A DNA stretch of 64,000 nt from Cichorium intybus (taxonomy: Eukaryota > Streptophyta > Magnoliopsida > Asterales > Asteraceae), in NCBI GenBank assembly GCA_023525715.1, contig CM042010.1, forward strand, positions 68,722,894-68,786,893, given 5' to 3'. Made by a program: the position numbers and the translations under genes. Positions 39,213 through 51,022 of the stretch are shown in pieces (the first letter of the stretch is position 1; every line of letters starts with the position of its first letter). The notes under the pieces are model-generated. The model was given only the letters and a program-made list of their open reading frames with translations. It was not told where the DNA came from and did not search any database.

Positions 39213-40939
39213 TAATAGTAAAACTATGAAAGAAAAGGGAAAATTGGTCTTTTGCCATGTTTTGGATCCTAATGTAAAATATTTTGTAATGTGGGTAATA
39301 ATGTACAATATATAAAGCTTATTGTAATAAAAGATTGATTTTTGGGGCCATAATGGGAGAAATAGAACTTGAGGGTTAGAAGTGACAAAATTAGGGGTAT
39401 AAATGGAGAGCAACTTCTGGTTCTCTCCATTAGTCACGAGAAGCAGCTTCAACAAGGGGACGAGAGAAAGAAACTTTGAAGAATCTGGAAGTTTGGAGAA
39501 GAAATCGAAGGGTTCTAAGCAAAGTAAGGTAAGAAACCCTAGTTTGAACCTATACTATTCATCATCTTCATCATCTTCTCGGGATGGAATTTGGAACATG
39601 GATTTCTGTCATTCAAATCATGATTCCAGTGATTCTTTCCAACTAAATATGCCATAAACACTAAACAAACACACAAACCTCAAGGGTGTTGTGGAATTGT
39701 CAAAATTGGGGTTTTGAGCTTATGAACCCTACCCGCGGGTTCATGAGATTCAAAGCTGATTCCAGTGTTTTCATTAAGTCTTAGGAATCACTTAGGATGT
39801 AGTAAGACATCCCCAAGTGATTAATTTCGAAAATTGATGTTTTTGGGTGAAAAATACTAAAAACGGGATTCTATGGAATTGAAATAGGAATTAGTTGTTT
39901 CTATGGGTTAAAACCTGATGTAAACTGAAGGTTTTAGTCATAGAATGATATAAATTGGTTAGGATAAGTATTAAGGACTTAATGGACCAAAACAGGGGGC
40001 TGCAGCACAAAAATCGGGCAAAAACCCGTATCTGCAGCACAGACACGAGTCGTGCTCATTTTGCCTAGCATGAGCACGGGTCGTGCTCCACTATTTAAGA
40101 CAGAAATAGCATTCTACAAAGAGCACGAGTCGTGCTCTTTCATGCACACAATATGCACGACTCGTGCATATCCTCTGATGTCAAAAACGTCCGAAATTTC
40201 GTGGAAAATGGTGCTAGACATGTCCGTTTGGCCTATAATTCATACCATAAGCCTAAAATGGTGTGAAAACACGTGAAAAATTATTAAACCTGGAATACGA
40301 CATCCCGAGAGTACTGTAGCAAAATACGTGTATTTCGGGAAAGTTATGAATTAAAGAAAATTAGTTAATAAAAGTTGTAGTCTAGTTAGTGAACCGTGGT
40401 TGCATAATATGATACTCTGGTGCTATAAAACTAGTTATTGTATGTATGGACCAAGTATAAATGTATATTTTATATAATAGGTGGTGGTTCAAACAAGGTT
40501 GCTCAAGAGAAAGAGAAAGAAGTCCGAGAAGATAACTAACTTCTAGGTGACCGAGGTGAGTGTTATGTGGGTGCGCTCACAGGAAAAGAAATAAGGAATA
40601 CCTGTGGGTGCGCTCACAGGAAAAGAAATATTGAACAATTAAAGAATAATGATATTATTGGTAAAATGTTTTTGGGTCTAAACTCATAACGCTCACGAGA
40701 CATTATGTCTCACGTATATGTTTTTTTGAAATGCTATGTACTCAGGTAAACAGGGAGGACGTTAGAAGAGTCGGGTGGGACCGTAGCTTCTATTGTACAA
40801 AAATGTAAAATAAACAGGTTTGAAGTATGGCTATGGTATGTATTTGTGATACCCCGTTTGTAAAAATTTAAATGGTTTGTATAATTAAATATTTGTGATA
40901 TAAGTTTAAAAAAAATGTTGTAAAAGCTGGGGTGTTACA
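39213..40939 (+). mobile_element. Gb2 5' LTR with internal deletion
   Basis: Joins Ga at TGG/TAATAGTAAAAC, lacking its first TG. TATA box at 39398, donor-like AAG/GTAAGA near 39529, palindrome cluster near 40044-40166. About 450 bp of the hairpin domain, including the first two hairpins, is deleted at GTTATGTGGG (40566), leaving two partial third hairpins. It ends GGGGTGTTACA and is followed by a primer-binding site. Confidence 0.82.
39398..39404 (+). promoter_or_regulatory. LTR TATA box (Gb2)
   Basis: TATAAAT preceding GGAGAG; the same site is at 57914-57920 in the other forward Gb2 LTR. Confidence 0.6.
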
Positions 40940-40942
40940 ATT

Positions 40943-40955
40943 TGGTATCAGAGCC
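40943..40955 (+). promoter_or_regulatory. Gb2 primer-binding site
   Basis: TGGTATCAGAGCC, complementary to initiator tRNA-Met, 3 bp after the LTR end. The N2 and N3 sites continue with similar bases (GTTTAAG-like). Confidence 0.92.
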
Positions 40956-41135
40956 ATGGTTTAAGCGAATTAGGTTGGGTAACCATCCTAGGCTTAAACT
41001 AGTGGATTAATAGTAATTAAAGTAGTAGTACTAGGTACTAACTAACGGGGTAGAGTCGGTAATTTGTAGTATTGCAATCCACAGAAACCGATGAATCAGG
41101 GAGTCTTGTGATGACACTAGAGCCAAAGTATATAG

Positions 41136-41174
41136 GTGGTTAAAATAATATTGGGCCCGTATTATTGTAACCAC
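41136..41174 (+). promoter_or_regulatory. Leader hairpin with GGGCCC loop (Gb2)
   Basis: GTGGTTA (41136-41142) pairs with TAACCAC (41168-41174); after one A/G mismatch eight further pairs follow (one wobble), with a loop containing GGGCCC at 41153-41158. It lies about 180 nt after the primer-binding site and 180 nt before the gag ATG, where packaging and dimerisation signals are normally found. Confidence 0.7.
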
Positions 41175-41357
41175 AGGATATGCTTTGGAAATGGTGAAGT
41201 CACGAGGGAGCCTGAGGAATTTGGTTGTGGAAATTAATAGAGAGATACTTGGGGACACAGGTTCCATAGGAAGATCACATGCTACAGCTTTCGGATATAC
41301 TGATAAATATATTTATGTGGAATAATAAACGTAAATCTATTTCATTTTATATAGTAA

Positions 41358-41618
41358 ATGGAGAGCGGTGATCATAGCCTTTCAAGTGGGGGACGGGCAG
41401 CCAGTCATACTCCATCTCGTGGGAGTATTCCCGTCAACGATGCGGACAATATTGGTGATATGTCAAACTCAATACCGCAACCTCCACCTGTGACTTTGGA
41501 GGCTATACAAAACCTTATTAGCAATTTAAAAACAGAAATAAGGGAAGATATGCGCCAAATGCTGAATACACGGCTGGGGGACCCACGTCCTAATCCTGCT
41601 GCTGATGATGTCTCTTAG
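41358..41618 (+). pseudogene. gag: Gypsy gag N-terminal fragment (Gb2)
   Basis: 86 codons from the first ATG after the leader: a Ser/Gly-rich start, then a helix-like segment (TLEAIQNLISNLKTEIRED) typical of Gag N-termini. The frame meets TAG at 41616. The same frame then continues open through a Gly/Ser/Lys-rich linker into the zinc knuckles at 41691 onward. The whole capsid core normally found between these parts is absent, so a large in-frame or near in-frame deletion has removed it. Confidence 0.75.
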
Positions 41619-41690
41619 AGACCTACCAATGGGGATAAACGTAAATTCAGTGGCGGGAGTAGTAGCTGGAATAAGAAGGGGAAGTCGGTA

Positions 41691-43035
41691 GTGATGTCAA
41701 CCAAGCAGGGTAGCCGGAAGACGCGTGAGAAATGTGGGAAAGAGCATACGGGTGAATGTAAGATGGGAAGTGCAGCCTGTTTTAACTGTGGAAGAACAGG
41801 TCACAAGGCTAGGGAATGTACATATCCGAAGCTCAGCGAAGTCGAGTGTTTCTCATGTCACGAGAAGGGGCACTATAGTTTTAATTGTCCGAAGAAGGGT
41901 GGCGAGACAATGGTATCAACTGCGCAGAAAAAGACGGAGCCTCAAAAAGTGAAGACCCGCGCCTTCCAGCTTACCCGGGAAGAAGCAAAGGAGACACAAG
42001 ACGTGGTCTCAGGTACTCTATTAATTAACCAAATGCCTGCTTACGTATTATTTGACTCCGGTGCTACATGTTCGTTCGTGTCTCACGAGTTTGGTAAAAA
42101 ATTCAACGTACCGTTAGAACCATTAGATTGTGTATGTGAGGTAGAATTGGCATGTGGTAAGAAGGTGGAGATAAAACATGTATACTGTGACTGCGAATTC
42201 AGCATAGACGATCAGAAATTCTCGTTGAACCTCCTTCCAATTGGAGTGAAGACTTTTGATGTTGTCATTGGCATGGATTGGCTTGGAGCCAATGATGCGA
42301 AAATTGCATGTGGAAAGAAGATAGTGTCGGTGAAAATTCTGGATGGTAGCAAAGTGTATGCTTATGGTGAAAGACCCAAGAGGATGTCAAGTTTGATTAG
42401 TGCAGCGAAAGTTAGAAGATGTTTGGTGAAAGGATGTTTATCCTATGTGGCGTATGTAATGATGGAAGATAAAGCAAAGAAAACAGTAAATGACATCGAT
42501 GTGGTGAGAGAATACCCCGAAGTATTTCCATACGATCTACCCGGTTTGCCACCTGAGAGACAAGTAGAATTCCGAATTGATCTTGTACCTGGAGCTTCTC
42601 CTATCGCCCGTGCTCCATACCGTTTGGCCCCGACCGAAATGCGGGAGTTGATGTCACAATTACAGGAATTGCTTGATAAAGGTTTCATACGTCCTAGTTC
42701 GTCACCTTGGGGTGCACCGGTGCTGGTTGTTAAAAAGAAGGATGGTACGATGCGAATGTGCATTGACTATCGTGAGCTTAACAAAATTACCATTAAAAAT
42801 CGTTACCCGTTACCACGTATAGACGATCTGTTTGACCAACTACAAGGTGCTGACTATTTCTCAAAGATTGACCTTCGGTCTGGATATCATCAGGTGCGCA
42901 TAAGAAACGAAGATATTGAGAAGACTGCTTTCCGCACTCGATACGGGCATTATGAATTCTTAGTCATGCCTTTTGGTCTGACGAGTGCCCCGGCAATTTT
43001 CATGGATTTGATTAATAGGGTGTGCAAACCAAATT
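41691..43035 (+). pseudogene. pol: Gypsy gag C-terminus, protease and partial reverse transcriptase (Gb2)
   Basis: An open frame of about 448 codons. Two CX2CX4HX4C zinc knuckles (residues 30-43 and 53-66) end Gag. An aspartic protease follows with FDSGATCSFVS (DSG at 122-124) and GMDWLG. Then a reverse transcriptase start from about residue 265: RAPYRLAP, GFIRPSSSPWGAPV, MCIDYRELNK, YPLPRIDDLFDQLQGA, FSKIDLRSGYHQ (first catalytic Asp) and MPFGLTSAP. It stops at the join to a Ga LTR before the DD-containing active-site motif, so polymerase, RNase H and integrase are lost. It resembles Tekay/Del-type Ty3/gypsy elements; whether a chromodomain existed cannot be seen. The base composition is visibly less AT-rich than the surroundings. 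Confidence 0.92.
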
Positions 43036-45373
43036 TGTAACACCCCGTCCCATAAACAACATTTTAATAAAACAATTTACGTGTTAAATTTTCCATAAAA
43101 AAATTTTCAGTTACAATACGGGGTGTCACAAGCTCAATACATTACCATAATTTAAGGAAGTAGGTACATACTCTGATCGATCTAGGACTTCTGTTCCTTT
43201 AACGCATCATCTACCCTTTCCATTGTTACCTGAGTACATAGCATTTTTAAAAAAATAATATGTAAGACATACGTCTCGTGAGTAATACGGGTTTTAGACC
43301 CAAAATAATTTCTCATATTTTAATCATTCCAAATTTTCATCTTATTTAATTTCCTATGAGCGCACCCATAGGTATTCCTTTTCATTTGAGAACACATTCC
43401 TACGAGCGCACCCGTAGGTTTTATACGAGACGCACCCGTATAACTACTTCCCCAATAGCATGAAACAGATTCATCTATCAAGGTAAGACAACTACTTCGC
43501 GACGGGAGGTACCATCCCAGTAGTGTCTTTTTGCCACCCCTACCGCAGCAGGCTCTGGTCTTTATCCGGATACTTCTCAACTCATCAATAGGGCCCAATC
43601 ACATTATTAGTTCTCTGTCTTTCTCATTTATCCTTTGTATACATTATACTTACTATTTCACAAAAACCATTTCCAGTTTAACAAAACATTTTAGTTCCGC
43701 AGAACCATTTCCTTTCTCATTAACCACATTAACTTTCATAAAACCATTTTGACCCACAAATCATTTTTCATAAAATTCATTCTTTTATATAAAACTCCAT
43801 TTGCTATGTACTCGAAAATCCACACATTACTCACCTTGACTAGTTAGAGAGGTCTAACTAGAACCATCCTTTTTCCCCGCCCCTCCTATTCATGATCTTT
43901 TACTCCTTAAGTACCTAAGGAGTTTATTCACATTTTATTAATAACATGTTATACTTTAATAGTATGTATAGACCACTGAATTTAAGATCTTACTAGGCTC
44001 ATATCACAATATGGTTGTGACATTCATTATTTCACTTATCCTCTTCTTTGCTACTTTCATTTATCATTTACATGGTATATTATTGCCCATTATACCCTTG
44101 GAAAGTCATAAACTCAAATTAACATTATTTTTCATGTTTTTATATCATATTAACCTTATGGTATCAATTGGACATCAAATGAATAGGCCTAGCATCAAAT
44201 TGCAATTTCCTTTTGCCCCTGACTTGGAGCACGACTCGTGCACATTTTGTGCATGAAAGAGCACGACTCGTGCTCATTGTAGAATGCCATTTTTGGCTTC
44301 TACAGGTGGCACGACTCGTGCCAATGGTAGTGCAAAAAGGGCACGACTCGTGTCTGTGCTGCAGGTGCGAGATTTTGCCCGATTTTTGTGCTGCAGCTCA
44401 CTGTTTTCATCTATTAAGTTCTTTATAACTTACTTAATCATTTTAGACTTATCCCATGACTAAAACCCACCATTCCAACATGTTTTTAAACCATGGAATC
44501 ACTGATTCCATTCAAATTCATAGAAATCCCGTTTTTGACATTTTTGGTCCAAAAACTGAAATTTCTTCAAATTAATTATCAAAACTGATTCCTCACATCT
44601 ATTCTAACATATTAAACTCTCTTTAGTCATTAAAATCATCTTTGATCACAAGGACCCGTGAACTAGGGTTCTTGGCCAAAATCATGTTTTCCCCAATTTA
44701 ACCATATCTTTTGATTTAAATAGAATTGCTTGATAATTCAAGCTTGTTTAGATGAAAAGACTCATAAAACATCTTGGATTGCAACTGAACTTTTAGTTTC
44801 CAAATTACCCCGTGAAGAATTCGTGTGCTAAAAGTCAAGAACAAGTGTTCTTACCTTGATTTGGCTTGGAAATCTTGAACTAAATGACTAATTGTTACAG
44901 CCATTGCTTCTCCTCATAGAATTCTCTCGACCTCTCTCTCTGGATCCCTCTGGAACTGATTTCCCGTGTTCCATCTTATGGGAGAAGATATTTCTCTTAT
45001 TTATACCACCTAACTTTGTCCAAATGCCAAATTAACCCCTTAAGTTCCTTTTCTTCCCAAAGTGACTTAAAAACACATTTTCATGACATTATAAGTTTAT
45101 TTTCTTTCATTTTACCCCAAACACTAAAATACTTTATATCAAAGTCCAAAACATGGCAAAAGACTAATTTGCCCACTAGTTTCAAGAAATGGCACTTTGG
45201 CCCCTTTGGTTCCATTTTTTTGCAAAACTGTCCCAAAAACCAAAATTCTTCTTTTTAAGTTTATTTCATTACATATTAACCACAAAATCACATTTTCATT
45301 ACTTAGAAGTCATTTGGATGTCAAATGACCATTTTGCCCTTTTTACCAATTTTTTTACTGTTACGCCCTTGTT
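43036..45373 (-). mobile_element. Ga LTR, reverse, nearly complete
   Basis: Starts TGTAACACCCC right after ACCAAATT at the broken pol and runs to CTTGTT, about 70 bp short of the LTR tip. Complete hairpin domain (about 43230-43810), palindrome cluster (about 44227-44353) and promoter half. Forms a tail-to-tail pair with 45374-47699. Confidence 0.85.
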
Positions 45374-45387
45374 CAAGGGCGTAACAG
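45358..45387. repeat. Tail-to-tail inverted LTR junction
   Basis: CTGTTACGCCCTTG, two bases TT, then its exact inverse. Both LTRs are cut at the same place, about 70 bp from their tips, leaving a near-perfect hairpin whose arms are whole LTRs. Confidence 0.88.
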
Positions 45388-47699
45388 TAAAAATTGGTAA
45401 AAAAGGGCAAAATGGTCATTTGACATCCAAATGACTTCTAAGTAATGAAAATATGATTTTTGGAGTTAATATGTAATGAAATAAACTTATAAAGAAGAAT
45501 TTTGGGTTTTTGGGACAATTTTGCAAAAATTGGAATTAAAGGGGCCAAAGTGCCATTTCTTGAAACTAGTGGGCAAATTTGTCTTTTGCCATGTTTTGGA
45601 CCTTGATATAAAATATTTTAGTGTTTGGGGTAAAATGAAAGAAAAGAAACTTATAATGTCATAAAAATGTGTTTCTAAGCCACTTTGGGAAAAATAGAAC
45701 TAGAGGGGGCTATAATGTAAAATGGCCAAGTATAAAAGGGGAAGAAATATCTCCCAGCTCTTAGAACACGGGAGAAGTCTCTGGAGAAGGCTAGAGGACA
45801 CGGGTTCGCTGGATTCTTGAAGATTGGAAGCGTAAATGTGATACAAATCATTAGGAATTGAGGAATTCAAGCTCACATAAGGTTAGTAATTCAATTTTCA
45901 ATCTAGCTCCTCGTGTGTTCTTCACGGGATAAGTTGGAAACTGAAATTTTAGTTGGAGTTCATATGGTTTTAATGATTTCTAATATCATACACATCTCAT
46001 GAACTAAGAAACATGTTAAAATCAAAAGATATGGTTGAATTGGGGAAAATCAAGATTTTGGCCAAGAACCCTAATTCACGGGTCCTTGAGATTAAAGATG
46101 ATTTTAATGACTAAAGTGAGTTTAATATGTTAGAATAGATGTAAGAAATCATTCTTAATAATTAATTTGAAGAAATTTCAGTTTTTGGACCAAAAATGTC
46201 AAAAACGGGATTTCCATGAATTTGAATGGAATCAGTGATTCCATGGTTTAAAAACATGTTGGAATGGTGGGTTTTAGTCATGGGATAAGTCTAAAATGAT
46301 TAAGTAAGTTATAAAGAACTTAATAGAAGAAAACAGTGAGCTGCAGCACAAAAATCGGGCAAAATCTCGCACCTGCAGCACAGGCACGAGTCGTGCCCTT
46401 ATTGCACTACCATTGGCACGAGTCGTGCCACCTGTAGAAGCCAAAAATAGCATCCTAGAAAGAGCACGAGTCGTGCTCTTTCATGCACAAAATATGCACG
46501 AGTCGTGCTCCAAGTCAGGGGCAAAATGAAGTTGCAATTTTGATGCTAGGCCTATCCATTTGATGTCCAATTAATACCATAAGGCTAATATGATATAAAA
46601 ACATGAAAAATAATGTTAAGTTGAGCGTATGACTTTCCAAGGGTATAATGGGCAATAATATACCATGTAAATGATAAATGAAAGTAACAAAGAAGAGGAT
46701 AAGTGGAATAATGAATGTCACAACCATATTGTGATATGAGCCTAGTAAAATCTGAAATTCAGTGGTCTATACATACTGTCAAAGTATAACAAGTTATTAA
46801 TAAAATATGAATAAACTCCTTAGGTACTTAAGGAGTAAAAGATCATGAATAGGAGGGACGAGGAAAAGGAGGGTTCTAGTTAGACTTCTCTAACTAGCCA
46901 AGGTGAGTAATGTGTGGATTTTCGAGTACATAGCAAAAGGAGTTTTATATAAAGAAATGAATTTTATGAAAAATGATTTGTGGGTCAAAATAGTTTTATG
47001 AAAGTTAATATGGTTAATGAGAAAGGAAATGGTTCTGCGGAACTAAAATGTTTTGTGAAACTGAAAATGATTTTGTGTAATGATAAGTACAATGTGTACA
47101 AAAGATAAATGAGAAAAGGCAAAGAATTAATGAAGTGTTGAGCCCTGTTGAGAAGTTAAGAAGTATCCGGATAAAGACCACGGCCTGCTGCGGCAGGGGT
47201 GGCAAAAGACACTACTGGGATGGTACCTCCCGTCGCGAAGTAGTTGTCTTACCTTGGTAGATGAATTCGTTTCATACTATTGAGGAAGTAGCTATACGGG
47301 TGCGCTCGTATAAAACCTACGGGTGCGCTCGTAGGAATGTGCTCACTAATGAAAAGGAATACCTATGGGTGCGCTCATAGGAAATTAAGTAATTTGAAAA
47401 TTTTGGAATGATTAAAGTATAAGAAAATTATTTTGGGTCTAAAACCCGTATTACTCACGAGACGTATGTCTTACGTATGTTTTTAAAATGCTATGTACTC
47501 AGGTAGCAAAAGAAAGGGTAGATGACGCGTTAAAGGAACAAAAGTCTTAAATTGATCAGAGTATGTACCTGTTTCTTAAATTGTGGTAATGTATTGAGTT
47601 TGTGACACCTCGTATTGAAACTGAAAAATTTTTATGGAAAAAAAAAATTTAGAATGTAAATTGTTTATTTAAATGTTGTATATGGGATGGGGTGTTACA
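45374..47699 (+). mobile_element. Ga LTR, forward, nearly complete
   Basis: Closely matches the G1 LTR (1-1784 plus 8193-8626) and so shows its uninterrupted form. TATA-like TATAAAAGG near 45731, palindrome cluster about 46383-46511, hairpin domain 46924-47500, end GGGGTGTTACA at 47699. Confidence 0.87.
46924..47500 (+). promoter_or_regulatory. Conserved LTR hairpin domain (clearest copy)
   Basis: A 12-bp closing stem GAGTACATAGCA/TGCTATGTACTC spans 577 nt. Three hairpins at 47293-47312, 47316-47335 and 47362-47381 have stems TATACG/CGTATA, CCTACG/CGTAGG and CCTATG/CATAGG, each with the identical loop GGTGCGCT. A GGGT/ACCC hairpin and a GAGAC/GTCTT hairpin follow. Being about 200-400 nt from the LTR end, the hairpins should lie in the RNA leader. 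Confidence 0.72.
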
Positions 47700-47714
47700 A
47701 ATTTGGTACCAAAT
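47700..47714. repeat. Head-to-head LTR junction with GGTACC centre
   Basis: A plus the perfect 14-bp palindrome ATTTGGTACCAAAT between the forward Ga end and the reverse Gb2 start; both halves are primer-binding-site beginnings. Confidence 0.82.
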
Positions 47715-49543
47715 TGTAACACCCCAGCTTTTACAACATTTTTTTTTAACTTATATCACAAATATTTAATTATACAAACCATTTAAATTTTTACAAACGG
47801 GGTATCACAAATACATATCATAGCCATAGTTCAAACCTGTTTATTTTACATTTTTGTACAATAGAAGCTACGGTCCCACCCGACTCTTCTAACGTCCTCC
47901 CTGTTTACCTGAGTACATAGCATTTCAAAAAAACATATACGTGAGACATAATGTCTCGTGAGCGTTATGGGTTTAGACCCAAAAACATTTTACCAATAAT
48001 ATCATTATTCTTTAATTGTTCAATATTTCTTTTCCTGTGAGCGCACCCACAGGTATTCCTTATTTCTTTTCCTGTGAGCGCACCCACAGGTATTCCTTAT
48101 TTCTTTTCAATGGTACATTCCTACGAGCGCACCCGTAGGTTTTATACGGGACGCACCCGTATAGCTACTTCCCCAATAGCATGAAACGAATTCATCTACC
48201 AAGGTAAGACAACTACTTCGCGACGGGAGGTACCATCCCAGTAGTGTCTTTTTGCCACCCCTACCGCAGTAGGCTGTGGTCTTTATCCGGATACTTCTCA
48301 ACTTAACAACATGGCTCAATTACTTTATTACTTTCTTTTTACCATTCTCGTACAAACTTACTATTCCTTTATCTCATTTTCAATTTCACAGAATATTTTG
48401 GTTCCATAGAACCATTTACTTTTCCATTAAATCATTTTCAGTTTCGTTAAATCATTTCAGTTTCTATAAAACCATTTTGACTCTCAAAACATTCTTTAAT
48501 AAAATTCTTTCTTGCTATGTACTCGAAAATCATTTCAGTTTCTATAAAACCATTTCCCGAAATACACGTATTTTGCTACAGTACTCTCGGGATGTCGTAT
48601 TCCAGGTTTAATAATTTTTCACGTGTTTTCACACCATTTTAGGCTTATGGTATGAATTATAGGCCAAACGGACAAGTCTAACACCATTTTCCACGAAATT
48701 TCGGACGTTTTGACATCAGAGGATATGCACGAGTCGTGCATATTGTGTGCATGAAAGAGCACGACTCGTGCTCTTTGTAGAATGCTATTTCTGGCTTAAA
48801 TAGTGGAGCACGACCCGTGCTCATGCTAGGCAAAATGAGCACGACTCGTGTCTGTGCTGCAGATACGGGTTTTTGCCCGATTTTTGTGCTGCAGCCCCCT
48901 GTTTTGGTCCATTAAGTCCTTAATACTTATCCTAACCAATTTATATCATTCTATGACTAAAACCTTCAGTTTACATCAGCTTTTAACCCATAGAAACAAC
49001 TAATTCCTACTTCAATTCCATAGAATCCCGTTTTTAGTCTTTTTCACCCAAAAACATCAATTTTCGAAATTAATCACTTGGGGATGTCTTACTACATCCT
49101 AAGTGATTCCTAAGACTTAATGAAAACACTGGAATCAGCTTTGAATCTCATGAACCCGCAGGTAGGGTTCATAAGCTCAAAACCCCAATTTTGACAATTC
49201 CACAACACCCTTGAGGTTTGTGTGTTTGTTTAGTGTTTATGGCATATTTAGTTGGAAAGAATCACTGGAATCATGATTTGAATGACAGAAATCCATGGTC
49301 CAAATTCCATCCCGAGAAGATGATGAAGATGATGAATAGTATAGGTTCAAACTAGGGTTTCTTACCTTACTTTGCTTAGAACCCTTCGATTTCTTCTCCA
49401 AACTTCCAGATTCTTCAAAGTTTCTTTCTCCCGTCCCCTTGTTAAAGCTGCTTCTCGTGACTAATGGAGAGAACCAGAAGTTTCTCTCCATTTATACCCC
49501 TAATTTTGTCACTTCTAACCCTCAAGTTCTATTTCTCCCATAA
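47715..49543 (-). mobile_element. Gb2 LTR, reverse, truncated
   Basis: TGTAACACCCCAGC start; the third hairpin is duplicated in tandem (CCTGTG/CACAGG with loop GGTGCGCT, about 48034-48089). An internal deletion near 48520-48556 removes the region with the donor-like GGTGAG. Palindrome cluster about 48723-48855. Cut at TTCTCCCAT, where Ga sequence starts. Confidence 0.78.
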
Positions 49544-51022
49544 ATTTGACAGTATGTATAGACCACTGAATTTCAGATTTTACTAGGCTCATATCACAAT
49601 ATGGTTGTGACATTCATTATTCCACTTATCCTCTTCTTTGTTACTTTCATTTATCATTTACATGGTATATTATTGCTCATTATACCCTTGGAAAGTCATA
49701 CACTCAAATTAACATTATTTTTCATGTTTTTATATCATATTAACCTTATGGTATCAATTGGACATCAAATGAATAGGCCTAGCATCAAATTGCAATTTCA
49801 TTTTGCCCCTGACTTGGAGCACGACTCGTGCACATTTTGTGCATGAAAGAGCACGACTCGTGCTCATTGTAGGATGCCATTTTTGGCTTCTACAGGTGGC
49901 ACGACTCGTGCCAATGGTAGTGCAAAAAGGGCACGACTCGTGTCTGTGCTGCAGGTGCGAGATTTTGCCCGATTTTTGTGCTGCAGCTCACTGTTTTCAT
50001 CTATTAAGTTCTTTATAACTTACTTAATCATTTTAGACTTATCCCATGACTAAAACCCACCATTCCAACATGTTTTTAAACCATGGAATCACTGATTCCA
50101 TTCAAATTCTTGGAAATCCCGTTTTTTACATTTTTGGTCCAAAAACTGAAATTTCTTCAAATTAATTATCAAAACTGATTTCTTACATCTATTCTAACAT
50201 ATTAAACTCTCTTTAGTCATTAAGATCATCTTTGATCACAAGGACCCGTGAACTAGGGTTCTTGGCCAAAATCATGTTTTCCCCAATTTAACCATATCTT
50301 TTGATTTAAATAGAATTGCTTGATAATTCAAGCTTGTTTAGATGAAAAGACTCATAAAACATCTTGGATTGCAACTGAACTTTTAGTTTCCAAATTACCC
50401 CGTGAAGAATTCGTGTGCTAGAAGTCAAGAACAAGTGTTCTTACCTTGATTTGGCTTGGAAATCTTGAACTAAATGACTAATTGTTACATCCATTGCTTC
50501 TCCTCATAGAATTCTCTCGACCTCTCTCTCTGGATCCCTCTGGAACTGATTTCCCGTGTTCCATCTTATGGGAGAAGATATTTCTCCTATTTATACCACC
50601 TAACTTTGTCCAAATGCCAAATTAACCCCTTAAGTTCCTTTTCTTCCCAAAGTGACTTAAAAACACATTTTCATGACATTATAAGTTTATTTTCTTTCAT
50701 TTTACCCCAAACACTAAAATACTTTATATCAAAGTCCAAAACATGGTAAAAGACTAATTTGCCCACTAGTTTCAAGAAATGGCACTTTGGCCCCTTTGGT
50801 TCCATTTTTTTGCAAAACTGTCCCAAAAACCAAAATTCTTCTTTTTAAGTTTATTTCATTACATATTAACCCCAAAATCACATTTTCATTACTTAGAAGT
50901 CATTTGGATGTCAAATGACCATTTTGCCCTTTTTACCAATTTTTTACTGTTACGCCCTTGTTCAACCCAACTTTTATATATTTTTATTTTATGACTTTTA
51001 CCAAAATTTTCGGGTTCTTACA
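49544..51022 (-). mobile_element. Ga LTR, partial, reverse (3' LTR of N3)
   Basis: Starts at about GACAGTATGTATAGACC, inside the LTR, lacking the hairpin domain, and ends GGTTCTTACA next to the N3 polypurine tract complement. Confidence 0.82.

Noticed and set aside
40943..40955. tRNA gene suggested by the match to initiator tRNA-Met
   Set aside because: Only the 3'-end complement is present, directly after an LTR; no cloverleaf. It is a primer-binding site.
42443..42763. Minus-strand 106-codon frame opposite the gypsy reverse transcriptase
   Set aside because: Antisense shadow of a clear RT domain.
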